DNA from: JAVJSD01 sp040219575
GTDB lineage: Bacteria > Planctomycetota > Planctomycetia > Pirellulales > Pirellulaceae
Assembly: GCA_040219575.1 (NCBI GenBank)
Contig: JAVJSD010000097.1
Location: 103,535 to 167,534, forward strand
Direction of reading: 5' to 3'
DNA: 64,000 bases
The stretch's first letter is position 1. Each line of letters begins with the position of its first letter. The position numbers and the translations under genes were made by a program. The notes under the pieces are model-generated. The model was not told where the DNA came from. It saw only the letters and a program-made list of their open reading frames with translations, and ran no database searches. Below, piece after piece: positions 9,107-18,079 of this stretch.

Positions 9107-9261
9107 TTCCTCGTCGCGGCCGCGTCTCGGCAAGACGCGGAGGGCGACGACTTGGGCCCATCCCGCTCCCAGTATAGAATGCCGTAAATTCAACTGTCAA
9201 AATGGGTGGCGAGCAGCACAGCCATTCGAATTCTTTCCCTTGAGCGACCGGTGTCAAGCCG

Positions 9262-9828
9262 TTGACAAACACGCAACGTGCCGCTTCCAGCCGGCGGAAC
9301 CCCGTCCAATCGCCCCTGCGGGTCACCGCTTTTGACACGGAATTGGGCTGGCTGGCGATCGCTTTTCGCAACGAACTGGTGGCGCGTGTGGCTTTCGGGC
9401 ATCGCACCCCGCGGGAGGCCGTCCAGGGGCTCGACATGCTCGACGAGGCGGAAATCGTGCAGCGGCTCACGCCCGCCGAACAGGCGATCGCCGCGCGACT
9501 CCAAGCCTTCGCCAAGGGCGCTGCCGACGACCTGCGCGATATTCCTCTCGACACGCGGCGCCTGACAAAGTTCGCCCTGCGGGTGGTCGAGCAATGCCGC
9601 AGGATCCCGCCCGGCGAGACGCTGTCGTACGCCGAATTGGCGGATAAGGCCGGTTCTCCCGCCGCGGCCCGGGCCGTGGGCAATGTGATGCGGTCGAACC
9701 GATTTCCGCTGATTGTGCCCTGCCACCGCGTCGTGGGCGCCGGTCGCTCGATCGGCGGTTACTCCGCCGCCGACGGGTTGGAAATGAAGCGGCGACTGCT
9801 GGCCCTGGAAGGGGTATACTTAGACTAG
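9262..9828 (+). CDS. ogt: Methylated-DNA--[protein]-cysteine S-methyltransferase
   Basis: This is a 188-aa DNA repair protein that transfers alkyl groups from O6-alkylguanine to its own cysteine. The active-site motif PCHRV is at residues 153-157 (Cys154), preceded by the helix-turn-helix and arginine-finger region (RIPPGETLSYAELADKAGSP-x-AARAVGNVMRSNRFPLIVP). The following GGYSAADGLEMKRRLLALEG is also canonical. Residues 20-90 form the N-terminal domain. The start is assigned to TTG at 9262 because it gives the full family length; it lacks a strong ribosome site, so the N-terminus is the weak point. Confidence 0.93.
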   Translation: MTNTQRAASSRRNPVQSPLRVTAFDTELGWLAIAFRNELVARVAFGHRTPREAVQGLDMLDEAEIVQRLTPAEQAIAARLQAFAKGAADDLRDIPLDTRRLTKFALRVVEQCRRIPPGETLSYAELADKAGSPAAARAVGNVMRSNRFPLIVPCHRVVGAGRSIGGYSAADGLEMKRRLLALEGVYLD

Positions 9829-9845
9829 GCGCCGTTTTGAGACAA

Positions 9846-9882
9846 GTAGCGGAAGTTGCCAGACGTCGCCAGACTTCCGAAC
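9846..9882. repeat. Intergenic inverted repeat, GGAAGT/ACTTCC family
   Basis: TAGCGGAAGT and ACTTCCGAAC form arms around a 16-base middle just downstream of ogt. The outer sequence matches the TAGCGGAAGTCGTGAGACTTCCGAC units at 45554-45673. It may serve as a terminator for ogt. Confidence 0.6.
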
Positions 9883-10030
9883 ATCCGGCCGATTCTCGAA
9901 GCTCGGGCCGGTTCCGGTGCCGATCGCGATTTTTCGGATTCGAGGCCGGATTCGAGGCCGCGACGTTAGGTTAATTCGGCCCCCGATTTGCGGTTGCCTC
10001 CCCAACGATGAAAACGATTAAGAGACAACC

Positions 10031-10489
10031 ATGAACGTCACCGCCAACAAATCTGCATCCGCCGTGCATTTGCCGACTCCCGAGGAGCGGCCCGATGCGG
10101 ACGTCGTGATTTACGACGGCGACTGCCGGTTCTGCACGGCTGGCGTGCGGCGGATCACGTGGTTCGACCGAAGCGGGCGAGTGGCCTTTCTCTCGCTGCA
10201 CGATCCCCGGGTCGCCGAAAAGTACGACGACCTGACCCATGAACAACTCATGGAAGAAATGTATGTGATCGATCGCCACGGCAATCGGCACGCGGGGGCG
10301 GCCGGATTCCGCTACCTCACGCGGAGATTGCCGGCGCTGTGGATTCTCGCGCCGCTGATGCACATCCCCTTCAGCATGCCGCTGTGGCGTTGGGCCTATC
10401 GGCAGATCGCCCGACGGCGGTATTTGTTCGGTAAGAATAAGAAGGACGACGGGTGCGACGGCGGCACTTGCCACCTGCACTACGATTGA
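10031..10489 (+). CDS. DCC family protein (DUF393, thiol-disulfide oxidoreductase-like)
   Basis: The product is 152 aa. The family hallmark YDGDCRFC is at residues 28-35, with the paired cysteines Cys32 and Cys35. WFDRSGRVAFLSLHDPR and the downstream LWILAPLMHIPF hydrophobic stretch also fit DUF393 proteins. These are small thioredoxin-like proteins, presumed to handle thiol-disulfide exchange; no substrate is established. The C-terminus ends in a Cys/His-containing tail (DDGCDGGTCHLHYD) that could bind a metal. It is preceded by a short AT-richer leader with AAGAGA before the ATG. Confidence 0.85.
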   Translation: MNVTANKSASAVHLPTPEERPDADVVIYDGDCRFCTAGVRRITWFDRSGRVAFLSLHDPRVAEKYDDLTHEQLMEEMYVIDRHGNRHAGAAGFRYLTRRLPALWILAPLMHIPFSMPLWRWAYRQIARRRYLFGKNKKDDGCDGGTCHLHYD

Positions 10490-10507
10490 TGGTCGAAGGT
10501 AGTCGTA

Positions 10508-10627
10508 GGCCGGAACAAGCCCCGCGCGGTTCCGGCAGGAGCGTGGTCGACCGCTCCTGCGTGATGGACGTTGTTCGTTCGCGCGGCGGTGGAGCATTGC
10601 CGGAACCGCCCTGCGGTTGTTCCGGCC
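10508..10627. repeat. Intergenic element with 29-bp inverted arms (GGCCGGAAC...GTTCCGGC family)
   Basis: Arms at 10508-10536 and 10599-10627 both begin or end with GGCCGGAAC and are near-complementary; each arm is itself partly palindromic. About 60 bases lie between them. A second copy lies at 55294-55413. The surrounding 280-base gap between two convergent genes holds nothing else I can support. Confidence 0.75.
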
Positions 10628-10769
10628 CACGGTGATCGAGAACGCGAACCCGACCAAACCGCCGCCACGTCCAGCGGCGGCCTCGCCGACGAATTCCAGA
10701 TCCAGCCCAGCCGATCTACCCCTGGATCAAACAGCTGCTGGAAATTCCAGTTCCCGCTGAACCAGGACA

Positions 10770-11714
10770 TTACCAGGGTGCGTAGCGGAGGCCGAGGGCG
10801 ACGAGTTGTTGCAGCGCGAGCAGGGCGAGGCCGACCAGCGCGAAGGGTCGGTCGTGCTGCAGCCAGCGGGTTTGGGCCGAGGCCAGCCGCGTGCGCTGCA
10901 ACCGGTCGATTTGCTCGAAGACCGACTGCAAGCCGGGCATGTCGCCCGACTCGAAGAGCTGGCCGCCGGTGATCTGGCAGGCGGTGCGGAGGTCATCCGA
11001 GGCGCCTTCGGCGCGAACGGAGATGGCGTACAGCACGATGTTCTTCGACTTCAGCGTCTGGCCGATCTGCGTCGCCAGGCCGCCTTCCATGTCGCGCGTC
11101 TCGCCGTCGGTGAGCACGATCATCATGCGGTCGCCCTCGCTGCGTTGTTCGAGCAATTCGGCGCAGGAGAGGATCGCGTTGCCGACGAGCGTCTTGTCCC
11201 ACCACTCGAGCGGAAACGAGCCGGGACGCACAAAGGGCGTCGCCAGGCGAATGGCCGACAGGTCGGTGGTCAGCGGCACCCAGTGGATCACCTTGGCCGT
11301 GAAGATCGAGAACCCGAAGGCGTCTCCGCGGCGCTTCTGCGTGAATTGGTCGATGGCCTCCATGGCGGCGTCGAAGCGGGTGAACGGATCGCCGTCCTCG
11401 CGGATGCGGCTGCCGAACGCCTCGTTCATGCTGCCGGAGGTGTCGAGCACGATCTGGATGTTGGTGACCTTCGCCGGATACGAGGGCGGCCCCTCGATGA
11501 GCGGTCGGGCGGCGAGCAGCACGGCCACGGCCAACAGCGCGGCGGGCAGCAGACCGCCCAGGCGGATCGCGCGATCGAGCCACCAACCGCGGCGAGGCCG
11601 GGAGTGGTCGATCGGCATCACCACCTGCTGGCCGCGAGCGAACCACTGCCAGAAGCCGAAGAGCACCGCCAGCGCCAACAGGGGAATCAGCTCCGGTTGG
11701 GAAAAGATCATCAT
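10770..11714 (-). CDS. VWA-domain membrane protein, BatA-like
   Basis: The product is 314 aa. Membrane segments lie near residues 9-25 and 52-69, then a von Willebrand A domain whose metal-site motif DTSGS is at residues 91-95. A C-terminal membrane helix (LVGLALLALQQLVALGL) ends the protein. The start ATG at 11714 overlaps the stop of the upstream gene as ATGA, giving translational coupling. It is the last gene of a seven-gene minus-strand Bat/MoxR-type operon. In that family VWA proteins sit in the inner membrane and work with a MoxR AAA+ ATPase in envelope protein assembly or stress tolerance. The exact role is not established. Confidence 0.85.
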   Translation of the reverse strand: MMIFSQPELIPLLALAVLFGFWQWFARGQQVVMPIDHSRPRRGWWLDRAIRLGGLLPAALLAVAVLLAARPLIEGPPSYPAKVTNIQIVLDTSGSMNEAFGSRIREDGDPFTRFDAAMEAIDQFTQKRRGDAFGFSIFTAKVIHWVPLTTDLSAIRLATPFVRPGSFPLEWWDKTLVGNAILSCAELLEQRSEGDRMMIVLTDGETRDMEGGLATQIGQTLKSKNIVLYAISVRAEGASDDLRTACQITGGQLFESGDMPGLQSVFEQIDRLQRTRLASAQTRWLQHDRPFALVGLALLALQQLVALGLRYAPW

Positions 11715-12565
11715 GCCGCCGGCCTCCCGCGCGCGGCATCGCCGGACCACCCCAGTTCGTTCAGGATTTCATGGGCCACGCCGCCATCGGAGGCGGCGTC
11801 GCGCGCATGCAGCCAGCGTTCGACCCGCCGCACCTGCGGTCCCGCGGTGGGATGCTGACGCAATCGCTCCAGCGTATCGACCAGGTTTCCCGCGGGGACA
11901 TCGAGTCGCTTGGACCAATAGTGGAGCAGCAGTTTCTCGAGGTCGGCTTGCTGCTCGGCGTCGAGCGAGCGCCGTTGGGCGGTCTCCAGCAGCGCGCGAA
12001 GCCGCTGCGGCACGCTCGGCGGAGGAGGCCGCCTTTCGGCGGCGGCGCGCGGCTTTCGACCGTACGCGAGCAGCGGTATCAGCAGCACCACCCACAGCCC
12101 CCACAGCAACGCCATCATCCCGTAATAGTTCGAGTTCAAATCGACCGGCGACTCCGGCGAGCCAAACAACTCCCCGCTCTCGTCGTCGGCCAACAGGGCG
12201 TCGATCGAGACAACCATCTCCGGCAAGTCGGAGGGCCGCCGCCCTTGCCGATCGACGAGGTAGCGTGCGATGTCGTGCTCGCCGGGTCCGTAGGCCATGT
12301 AGCGGAGGTCGTAGCGCGTGCCCTGCTTCGTTTCGACGGCCGACGCGATCCGCACGGCCAGCGCGTCGCCATGCGTGTAAGGAACCGCCTCCAGCCGATC
12401 GCCCCTCAGCACCACGCGATAGCTTCCTTCCATGCCGATGGTGACGCCCGGCTCGCGGGTGGGCAGCAGCCGCCAAACGAGAACCGCAACCACCACCACG
12501 CCCAGGACCAACACAATCGGCGTGCGGTAGCGGGCTGCGGCGCTCAGTAGTTGGGAACGATCCAT
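11711..12565 (-). CDS. Two-pass membrane protein of Bat/MoxR operon, unknown function
   Basis: The product is 284 aa with a membrane helix at about residues 15-33 and another (MMALLWGLWVVLLIPLLAYG) near residues 150-169. A soluble domain lies between them on the periplasmic side. The cytoplasmic C-terminal tail is helical, with LLHYWSKRLDVPAGNLVDTLERLRQHPTAGPQVRRVERWL. Its place between DUF58 and a VWA gene matches the position of the DUF4381-type proteins of Bat operons, but I see no diagnostic motif. It is coupled to the next gene through an ATGA overlap. Confidence 0.75.
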   Translation of the reverse strand: MDRSQLLSAAARYRTPIVLVLGVVVVAVLVWRLLPTREPGVTIGMEGSYRVVLRGDRLEAVPYTHGDALAVRIASAVETKQGTRYDLRYMAYGPGEHDIARYLVDRQGRRPSDLPEMVVSIDALLADDESGELFGSPESPVDLNSNYYGMMALLWGLWVVLLIPLLAYGRKPRAAAERRPPPPSVPQRLRALLETAQRRSLDAEQQADLEKLLLHYWSKRLDVPAGNLVDTLERLRQHPTAGPQVRRVERWLHARDAASDGGVAHEILNELGWSGDAARGRPAA

Positions 12566-12657
12566 GACAACTTGAATTGCTAAGACGGAGGCCGTAAAGT
12601 ACGGGAGGCATTCACCTTGATTGTCCTGGCAGCCGGGAAGGCCGCCCTACGTGCTTC

Positions 12658-13509
12658 TCAGGCATGCCCTAACGATTTTCGATGGCGGAGGAAGTGGCGC
12701 AGGCGGGGCAGCACGGGCTGGTCGATGGGCAGATGCAGAAACTCGATGCCGGCGTCGACCAGTGCGTGCCGAATTCGCTGATGCGTGGCGAGCCGCGTGC
12801 GGCGCGTGAGCACGAACGGTTGCCCGGTTTCCGCTTCGCGCGCGCGAAAGATTCCGCGTCGCGGCGGCGCGGCTTCCGCCGGATCCTCCAGCCAGATGGT
12901 GATCACCTCGTGCGAAGCGGCCAGCAACTCCAAGGCGGGAAACGCCTCCGGCTGGTGCAGGTCGCTGAGCACCAAAACCAGTGTTTTCGATTTCAGCGCG
13001 GCGGCCAGCGTGCGCAGGCGGTCGGAGAGCCGCGTCCGTTGGCGAAAATCGAACTGTCGCAATTCATGAGCCCAACGCATGGCGGTGCTGCCGGACAGCG
13101 TCGGCGTTATCCGCAACTCGCGCTCCCCGGCGGTCAACAGGCCGACCGGACTCATCCGCTCTTGCGCCGACCGGGCGAGCGCCGCGGCCAGCCGCACCGA
13201 CCAATCGTACTTGGTGCGCTCGACGGAGCCGACGCACATCGAAGCCGACGTGTCGACCACCAGGTACACGGGAACCTGCCGGGTCGCCTCGTACTGTTTG
13301 ACGTACGGCTTGCCGGTGCGGGCCGTCACCCGCCAGTCGATGTTGCGAACGGGATCGCCCGCTTCATAAGGCCGCGACTCGGCGTACTCCAGGCCGGATC
13401 CGAGAAAACGAGAGGGATCACCGCCGAAATTCAGGCTGTCGGCGAGTCGCTTGACTTCGAATTCAAATTGCCGCGAAGCGGTGGCGGCGACGGGGAGACG
13501 GTACGGCAT
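12658..13509 (-). CDS. DUF58 domain protein
   Basis: The 283-aa product carries the DUF58 signature YEAGDPVRNIDWRVTARTGK followed by PYVKQYEATR. A degenerate VWA-like core with DTSAS comes next (VYLVVDTSASM). No membrane segment is seen, so it should be cytoplasmic or membrane-associated. DUF58 proteins nearly always sit directly downstream of a MoxR ATPase, as here, with only a five-base gap. They are presumed to be part of the MoxR-VWA machinery. Confidence 0.9.
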   Translation of the reverse strand: MPYRLPVAATASRQFEFEVKRLADSLNFGGDPSRFLGSGLEYAESRPYEAGDPVRNIDWRVTARTGKPYVKQYEATRQVPVYLVVDTSASMCVGSVERTKYDWSVRLAAALARSAQERMSPVGLLTAGERELRITPTLSGSTAMRWAHELRQFDFRQRTRLSDRLRTLAAALKSKTLVLVLSDLHQPEAFPALELLAASHEVITIWLEDPAEAAPPRRGIFRAREAETGQPFVLTRRTRLATHQRIRHALVDAGIEFLHLPIDQPVLPRLRHFLRHRKSLGHA

Positions 13510-13514
13510 GTTCG

Positions 13515-14486
13515 TTACACCTCGCCCATGATCTCTTCAAGCACGTCGTGCAGGCTGACGCCGTGCGCCACCGACTCGTAGGTGAGGCGAACGCGGTGCA
13601 GCACGATATCCTCGGCCAGCGAAAACATGTCTTCCGGAACCACGTAGTCGCGGTCGTGCAGAAACGCCCGAGCGCGGGCGGCCTGCACCAGCGCCAGTCC
13701 GGCGCGGGGGCTGCATCCCACTTCCAACGCCGCATGCTCCCGCGTGCGGCGCACCATCCGCACCACGTGTTCGGTGAAGGCGGGGCTGACGTGGATCGTT
13801 TGCACGCGCTGCATCATGTCGACCAGATCGTCGATGCCGCACACCGCCTGTTCGTCGATCATGTCGAACGCGCTCCGCGGCACGGCGCCGCCCCCTTCCT
13901 GCCGGTTCAGCCCCATGTTGAGCTGCCGGTGATAGATGTCCTTCTCCTCGTCGATCGACGGGTAGTGCAGCCGATGGCAGAGCATGAAGCGGTCGAGTTG
14001 GGCCTCGGGAAGTTCGAAGGTCCCGGCCTGTTCGATCGGGTTTTGCGTGGCGATCACCAAGAAGGGCGCCGGCAACGTGAACGTCTTGCCGCCCAACGTC
14101 ACCTTCCGCTCCTGCATGGCTTCCAGCAGGCATCCCTGAACCTTCGGCGCCGCGCGGTTGATTTCGTCGGCCAGCAGCAGATTCGTGAACACGGGGCCTT
14201 TGTGGATGCGAAATTCCTGCGCGGCCTGGTCGAGGATTTCCGAACCGAGCACGTCGGAGGGGAGCATGTCGATCGTGAACTGCACGCGGCCGAAACCCAT
14301 GCCGATGGTGCGGGCCACGGTGTTGACAAGCAACGTCTTGGCCAGGCCGGGGACGCCTTCCAGCAGCAGGTGCCCGCCGGTCAGCAGGGCGATCAGGATG
14401 CGTTCCACGACCACGTCCTGGCCGACGACCACTTTGGCCACCTGGGCGCGGATGTCGCTGATGAGTGAAGTTTTCACGTCGGTCAT
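13515..14486 (-). CDS. MoxR-family AAA+ ATPase
   Basis: This is a 323-aa AAA_3-type ATPase. Walker A is GVPGLAKT at residues 44-51 and Walker B ends in LLADEINRA with D107-E108. The sensor-1 region ATQNPIEQAGTFELPEAQLDRF is canonical, and a C-terminal lid domain follows. MoxR proteins act as chaperone-like ATPases that act on partners through VWA domains; the two VWA proteins in this operon are the obvious candidates. The ATG at 14486 lies 21 bases after the stop of the large upstream gene. Confidence 0.95.
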   Translation of the reverse strand: MTDVKTSLISDIRAQVAKVVVGQDVVVERILIALLTGGHLLLEGVPGLAKTLLVNTVARTIGMGFGRVQFTIDMLPSDVLGSEILDQAAQEFRIHKGPVFTNLLLADEINRAAPKVQGCLLEAMQERKVTLGGKTFTLPAPFLVIATQNPIEQAGTFELPEAQLDRFMLCHRLHYPSIDEEKDIYHRQLNMGLNRQEGGGAVPRSAFDMIDEQAVCGIDDLVDMMQRVQTIHVSPAFTEHVVRMVRRTREHAALEVGCSPRAGLALVQAARARAFLHDRDYVVPEDMFSLAEDIVLHRVRLTYESVAHGVSLHDVLEEIMGEV

Positions 14487-14507
14487 GGAGGCGCCTGGAT
14501 TGCGTTG

Positions 14508-17500
14508 TCAGGCCCGCACGAGCGCGGGCGGCGTTTTGGAAGGTGCGGGTTGTTGCGAGGACGGAGGCTGCGACGCGAGCGCCGTATCCAGCCAGCGGCG
14601 GGCGAGTTGCTCGAGCGACTTGTCTTGCGCTGCGCCGCCGCTTGCGGCGAAAGCCTGCTGCTCGAGAGCGCGGATGTCGCGCTGCAGCGAGTTGCGTTGC
14701 TCCTCGGTCAGCGACACCCGAGGGCTGGACTGGATGCGGTGCAGCAACGCGATCACCGAAAACGGCGTGAATTCGGCTGGCGGCGTAAACAGCGGGGGCG
14801 CCTCGGGCGGCTTGCGCTGGGCGCCGCGCCAGACCAGCAGTGCGAGACCGGCGAGCACCAGCGCCGTCGCCACGCCCCCCGCGACCCACACGCGGTAGTC
14901 AATCAGCGCCAGTTGCGACACGTCGTCCCCTTCCAGCAGCGTCACCTTGGCGGCCGCCTCGACCGGGTCGAGATCTTCATACCGGCGAAAGATCATCGCC
15001 GTCTCCGCCGCCGCCGCGGCGGGAAACTCGAATTCGACGCGCTGCCGGGCGCCGCGCATCAGCGGCGTGGGATCGAGCAGGAGCTTCCAACTTCGCTCCG
15101 ATTGCACGTACAAACCGTCGGGTCCGTTGTGCAACTCCCTCACCTGAAGGCCGCCCTGATCGACGACCTCCCGGATCGGCAGCGAATAGTCGGCGAGATC
15201 GAGAAGCTGGTCCAACTCGGGAACCAGGCCGTCGGCGGCGGCGCTGACGTCGATCATCAGCCGGTTGTCGGCCAGCTCCCGACTGTCGACGATCTGGGTG
15301 ATCTCGATGTTTCGCACCGGGCGACGATTGGGGGCGTCGTCGGAAATCTCGATCTGAAGCGGATTGGAGGGAACCGGCAACACCACCTTCCCCTCGCGAT
15401 CGAAGAAGTCGAGTTCGATCTCCAGGGCGGGGACGCGATCGACCGTCGTGTCGCGCGTGGCCAGCAAGACGTAACACAGCGGCGTCTCCTGCCAGCGGCG
15501 ATCCGGCGCATCGTCGAGAGCGCCGTCGGGCGAACCAATGTCACGCGGTGGATCGGTGGGCTTGGCGAAGGCGATCGTACGGATGTCGAAGAAGCCGCCG
15601 AGCGCGATGCGGAGCGACTCCTCGAAGCGATCGCGATACAGCGGCTGCTCGACGACCGTTCGTCCCGAGTACGTCCGTTGCACCTGATTCATAAGGTACT
15701 TCGAAAACCCGCCGCTCTCGCGGGCCACGTCGGTGGTGTGCACGAGGCTCACCAGCAGTCCGAATTCGCCGCCGGCGCGGATCCGATCCTCGCCGTCGAT
15801 CCGCGTCTGCAGGCGAATCTCCTCCAGCAGCGAATCGTAGTACTTGATCTTCTCCTCGGCCGGATACACCGTCGGCCGGCTGCCGGTCACCGCGACGGCG
15901 CTGGAGAGGTAACGGTACTTCATCTCGGGGGCGATGCGGTCGGCCTCGATGTTTTCGGCGACCATCGTCGAAAAGAGCTGCAGGTGAACCTCGTCGGCGC
16001 CGTCGGGCAATTCCAGCATGGCCTGGCGGAGTTCCTTCAGATGCTGCGGCGTCACGCCTTTGCGCAGGTTGACGCCGCGGTCGTGCGTGATCCCCAGCAG
16101 GCCGTAGAACCAGGCGCGGTACGGTTTCAGCTCGAAGTCCTCGCGGGCGAGCTTCGGGACGGTCGAGGCGTAGGCCTCCGCCCCGGCGCGAAAGTGGACC
16201 AGCGCCTGCCGGCTGTGCTCGAGGTATTCGGTGAATCGTGCGTCGTCGCTCTCCGCGGCGACTCCCTGGAAATAGGCGAACTCGCCCCAATCCGCGTACA
16301 GCGATCCCGCCACGCACTCCATCGGCCACGCCCCCGCGTGGGCGGCCAACCACTCTTCCGCGATTTCGGCGGCCTGCGCATAGCCTTCGCTGACCAGCGC
16401 GAAGACATCCTCGGCCGTCCTTTGCGTGGCCGCATCGCGCTGCACCGACAGTTCACGCCATTGCAGGGCCAGCTTGTCGCGCATCTGCTCGACGAGCTTC
16501 ACGGCCAGGGAGGCGGGCAACTCTTTCACGGGGCCGAACACCTTCCTCACATGCTCGCGCGTGTGGACCTCCGCCCGGCTATGGCAAAAATCAAACGCCC
16601 GCACGAGGTGCTCCTCGTCGAGCAGCGCGCGCGTCTCCGGGGCGAGCGACGAAAGCAAGGCGCCCAGCTGCGCCAAGCTGGACTCCTGCTGCGCCCGAGT
16701 GAGCACGACCACCTGCTTGTCGCGCTTGTACTCTTGCAGCATTTCGTCGGAGAGGTTGGGATCGTGCTGTTGCGCCCAGCGCTCGAGGTAGGCGTTGGCC
16801 AATTCGGCCGCCGACGGCTTGTCACTCTGTTGGAGAGCTTGAATCTGTGGAATCGCCCGGTCGATGTCTTCCGACAGAAGGATCAACTGGGTGAGCGTGA
16901 TGCGGACGAAAGCGGCCAGTTGCGGCCCCGTCGCGTCGAGCCACGCGCGCGACGGCGCGCATTGAATCATCTGCTCGACCGGCACGTGGGCGTGGCTGCC
17001 GCGACGCAGGCCGGTGGTTCGCTGCCAGATGGGGAATTCGGTGCGGCTATGGCGGGCCTCGGCGAGCCAACTGGCCGCGGCGAGCTGGGCCAACGTTCGC
17101 CAGGCCTCCTCCTCGAAACCCACGGTGTCGGCCAACTGCCGCATGGCGAGATGTTGCATCTCGAGGTGGATCGCGCGCGCCGTCATGTCGACCTCCCGGC
17201 TCGCGGCGGCGGTCTTGCGGCCGATCATGCCGAAGACGAGGCGGACCATCTCGGGATGCTTCTTGTCCGCGAGGATCTGCTGCAGCCGCTGACGAACGAC
17301 CTGCGGCGTGCTCGCCAGCAAATGCTGATGGATGTCGTCGAGCGCTTTGTCTCGCGACGATGCGTCGCCCGCGTCGTCGCGCAAGGCCTTCAGCGTCTCA
17401 TTCCAGGGCGGCGCCCCTACAAGCGGCGACGCTTCCGAGCCGACGTAGCCGCCGCCGGACGCCGCCCGGAGCGCCGCGTCGTTCATGCCGAAGGCTTTGG

Positions 17501-18065
17501 CCTCTTCGTACAACTGGGCGTCGGCGAGAATCTGCGCCGTCAACTTGCGGCGATCCTCCTCGTCTCCACCGAGCCGCTTGGTGCCTCGCAGCAGGACTTT
17601 CATCAACTCCGCGCGCGACTCCGTATCGCGCATGGTGACGCGCAGCAGGTTGCCGACGTGCGTGACCTGCTTTCCATCCAACTCCACCGGAGAGGCGTCG
17701 GCCAACGCCAGCACATCCTCGGGCAGCATCATCGACTCGGGTCGGGCGAAGGCCAGGTCGGACATGATCTTGGCGTGAATCCTGCGCGCCGGTTCGGCTT
17801 CGAACTGTGCGAGCAGCTTTGCGACTTCCCGCCACTTTCCCGCCTGCACCCAGTGCAGCAGCCGCGTCGGTTCGTCCCAATCGGGATCTTCGACGGCGGC
17901 GGCGGCGCGGAACGCCTCCTCGGCCTGTCGCGTGAACTTGACCCTGGCGAATTCATCCGCGTCCTTGCGGAGCGCCGGCTCGGCGTCGTTTTGCTGGGCG
18001 AAGGCCGTGACGGCCAGCGCCGCAAGCATCGCCAAAGCGGCGGGTCGTAATCGATTCGTCATCAT
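14508..18065 (-). CDS. Giant exported, C-terminally anchored helical protein of Bat/MoxR operon
   Basis: I do not recognise this family. The start is one of two adjacent ATG codons (18065 or 18062) after GGAAG. A signal peptide covers residues 1-24, ending AVTAFAQ. About 900 residues of alpha-helical, TPR-like sequence follow (KFTRQAEEAFRAAAAVED, LVHFRAGAEAYASTVPKLAR). A beta-rich part (about 830-1040) is followed by one membrane helix near residues 1058-1080 and a short cytoplasmic tail. The topology is therefore a large periplasmic body tethered to the inner membrane. It lies between a TPR gene and moxR in the same operon. Its size is unlike the usual Bat proteins (BatC to BatE). Confidence 0.85.
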   Translation of the reverse strand: MMTNRLRPAALAMLAALAVTAFAQQNDAEPALRKDADEFARVKFTRQAEEAFRAAAAVEDPDWDEPTRLLHWVQAGKWREVAKLLAQFEAEPARRIHAKIMSDLAFARPESMMLPEDVLALADASPVELDGKQVTHVGNLLRVTMRDTESRAELMKVLLRGTKRLGGDEEDRRKLTAQILADAQLYEEAKAFGMNDAALRAASGGGYVGSEASPLVGAPPWNETLKALRDDAGDASSRDKALDDIHQHLLASTPQVVRQRLQQILADKKHPEMVRLVFGMIGRKTAAASREVDMTARAIHLEMQHLAMRQLADTVGFEEEAWRTLAQLAAASWLAEARHSRTEFPIWQRTTGLRRGSHAHVPVEQMIQCAPSRAWLDATGPQLAAFVRITLTQLILLSEDIDRAIPQIQALQQSDKPSAAELANAYLERWAQQHDPNLSDEMLQEYKRDKQVVVLTRAQQESSLAQLGALLSSLAPETRALLDEEHLVRAFDFCHSRAEVHTREHVRKVFGPVKELPASLAVKLVEQMRDKLALQWRELSVQRDAATQRTAEDVFALVSEGYAQAAEIAEEWLAAHAGAWPMECVAGSLYADWGEFAYFQGVAAESDDARFTEYLEHSRQALVHFRAGAEAYASTVPKLAREDFELKPYRAWFYGLLGITHDRGVNLRKGVTPQHLKELRQAMLELPDGADEVHLQLFSTMVAENIEADRIAPEMKYRYLSSAVAVTGSRPTVYPAEEKIKYYDSLLEEIRLQTRIDGEDRIRAGGEFGLLVSLVHTTDVARESGGFSKYLMNQVQRTYSGRTVVEQPLYRDRFEESLRIALGGFFDIRTIAFAKPTDPPRDIGSPDGALDDAPDRRWQETPLCYVLLATRDTTVDRVPALEIELDFFDREGKVVLPVPSNPLQIEISDDAPNRRPVRNIEITQIVDSRELADNRLMIDVSAAADGLVPELDQLLDLADYSLPIREVVDQGGLQVRELHNGPDGLYVQSERSWKLLLDPTPLMRGARQRVEFEFPAAAAAETAMIFRRYEDLDPVEAAAKVTLLEGDDVSQLALIDYRVWVAGGVATALVLAGLALLVWRGAQRKPPEAPPLFTPPAEFTPFSVIALLHRIQSSPRVSLTEEQRNSLQRDIRALEQQAFAASGGAAQDKSLEQLARRWLDTALASQPPSSQQPAPSKTPPALVRA

Positions 18066-18079
18066 CAAGCTTCCAAAGA

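Noticed and set aside
9024..9683. N-terminal extension of the unknown gene at 8280 across ogt
   Set aside because: The added sequence is the antisense of ogt; a good ribosome site precedes ATG 9023.
14505..18050. A plus-strand open frame of more than 1100 codons opposite the giant Bat/MoxR protein
   Set aside because: It mirrors the minus-strand gene almost exactly, is rich in Arg/His/Gln/Gly with no domain, and is explained by the GC-rich codon pattern. The minus-strand product has a signal peptide, a membrane helix and operon context.
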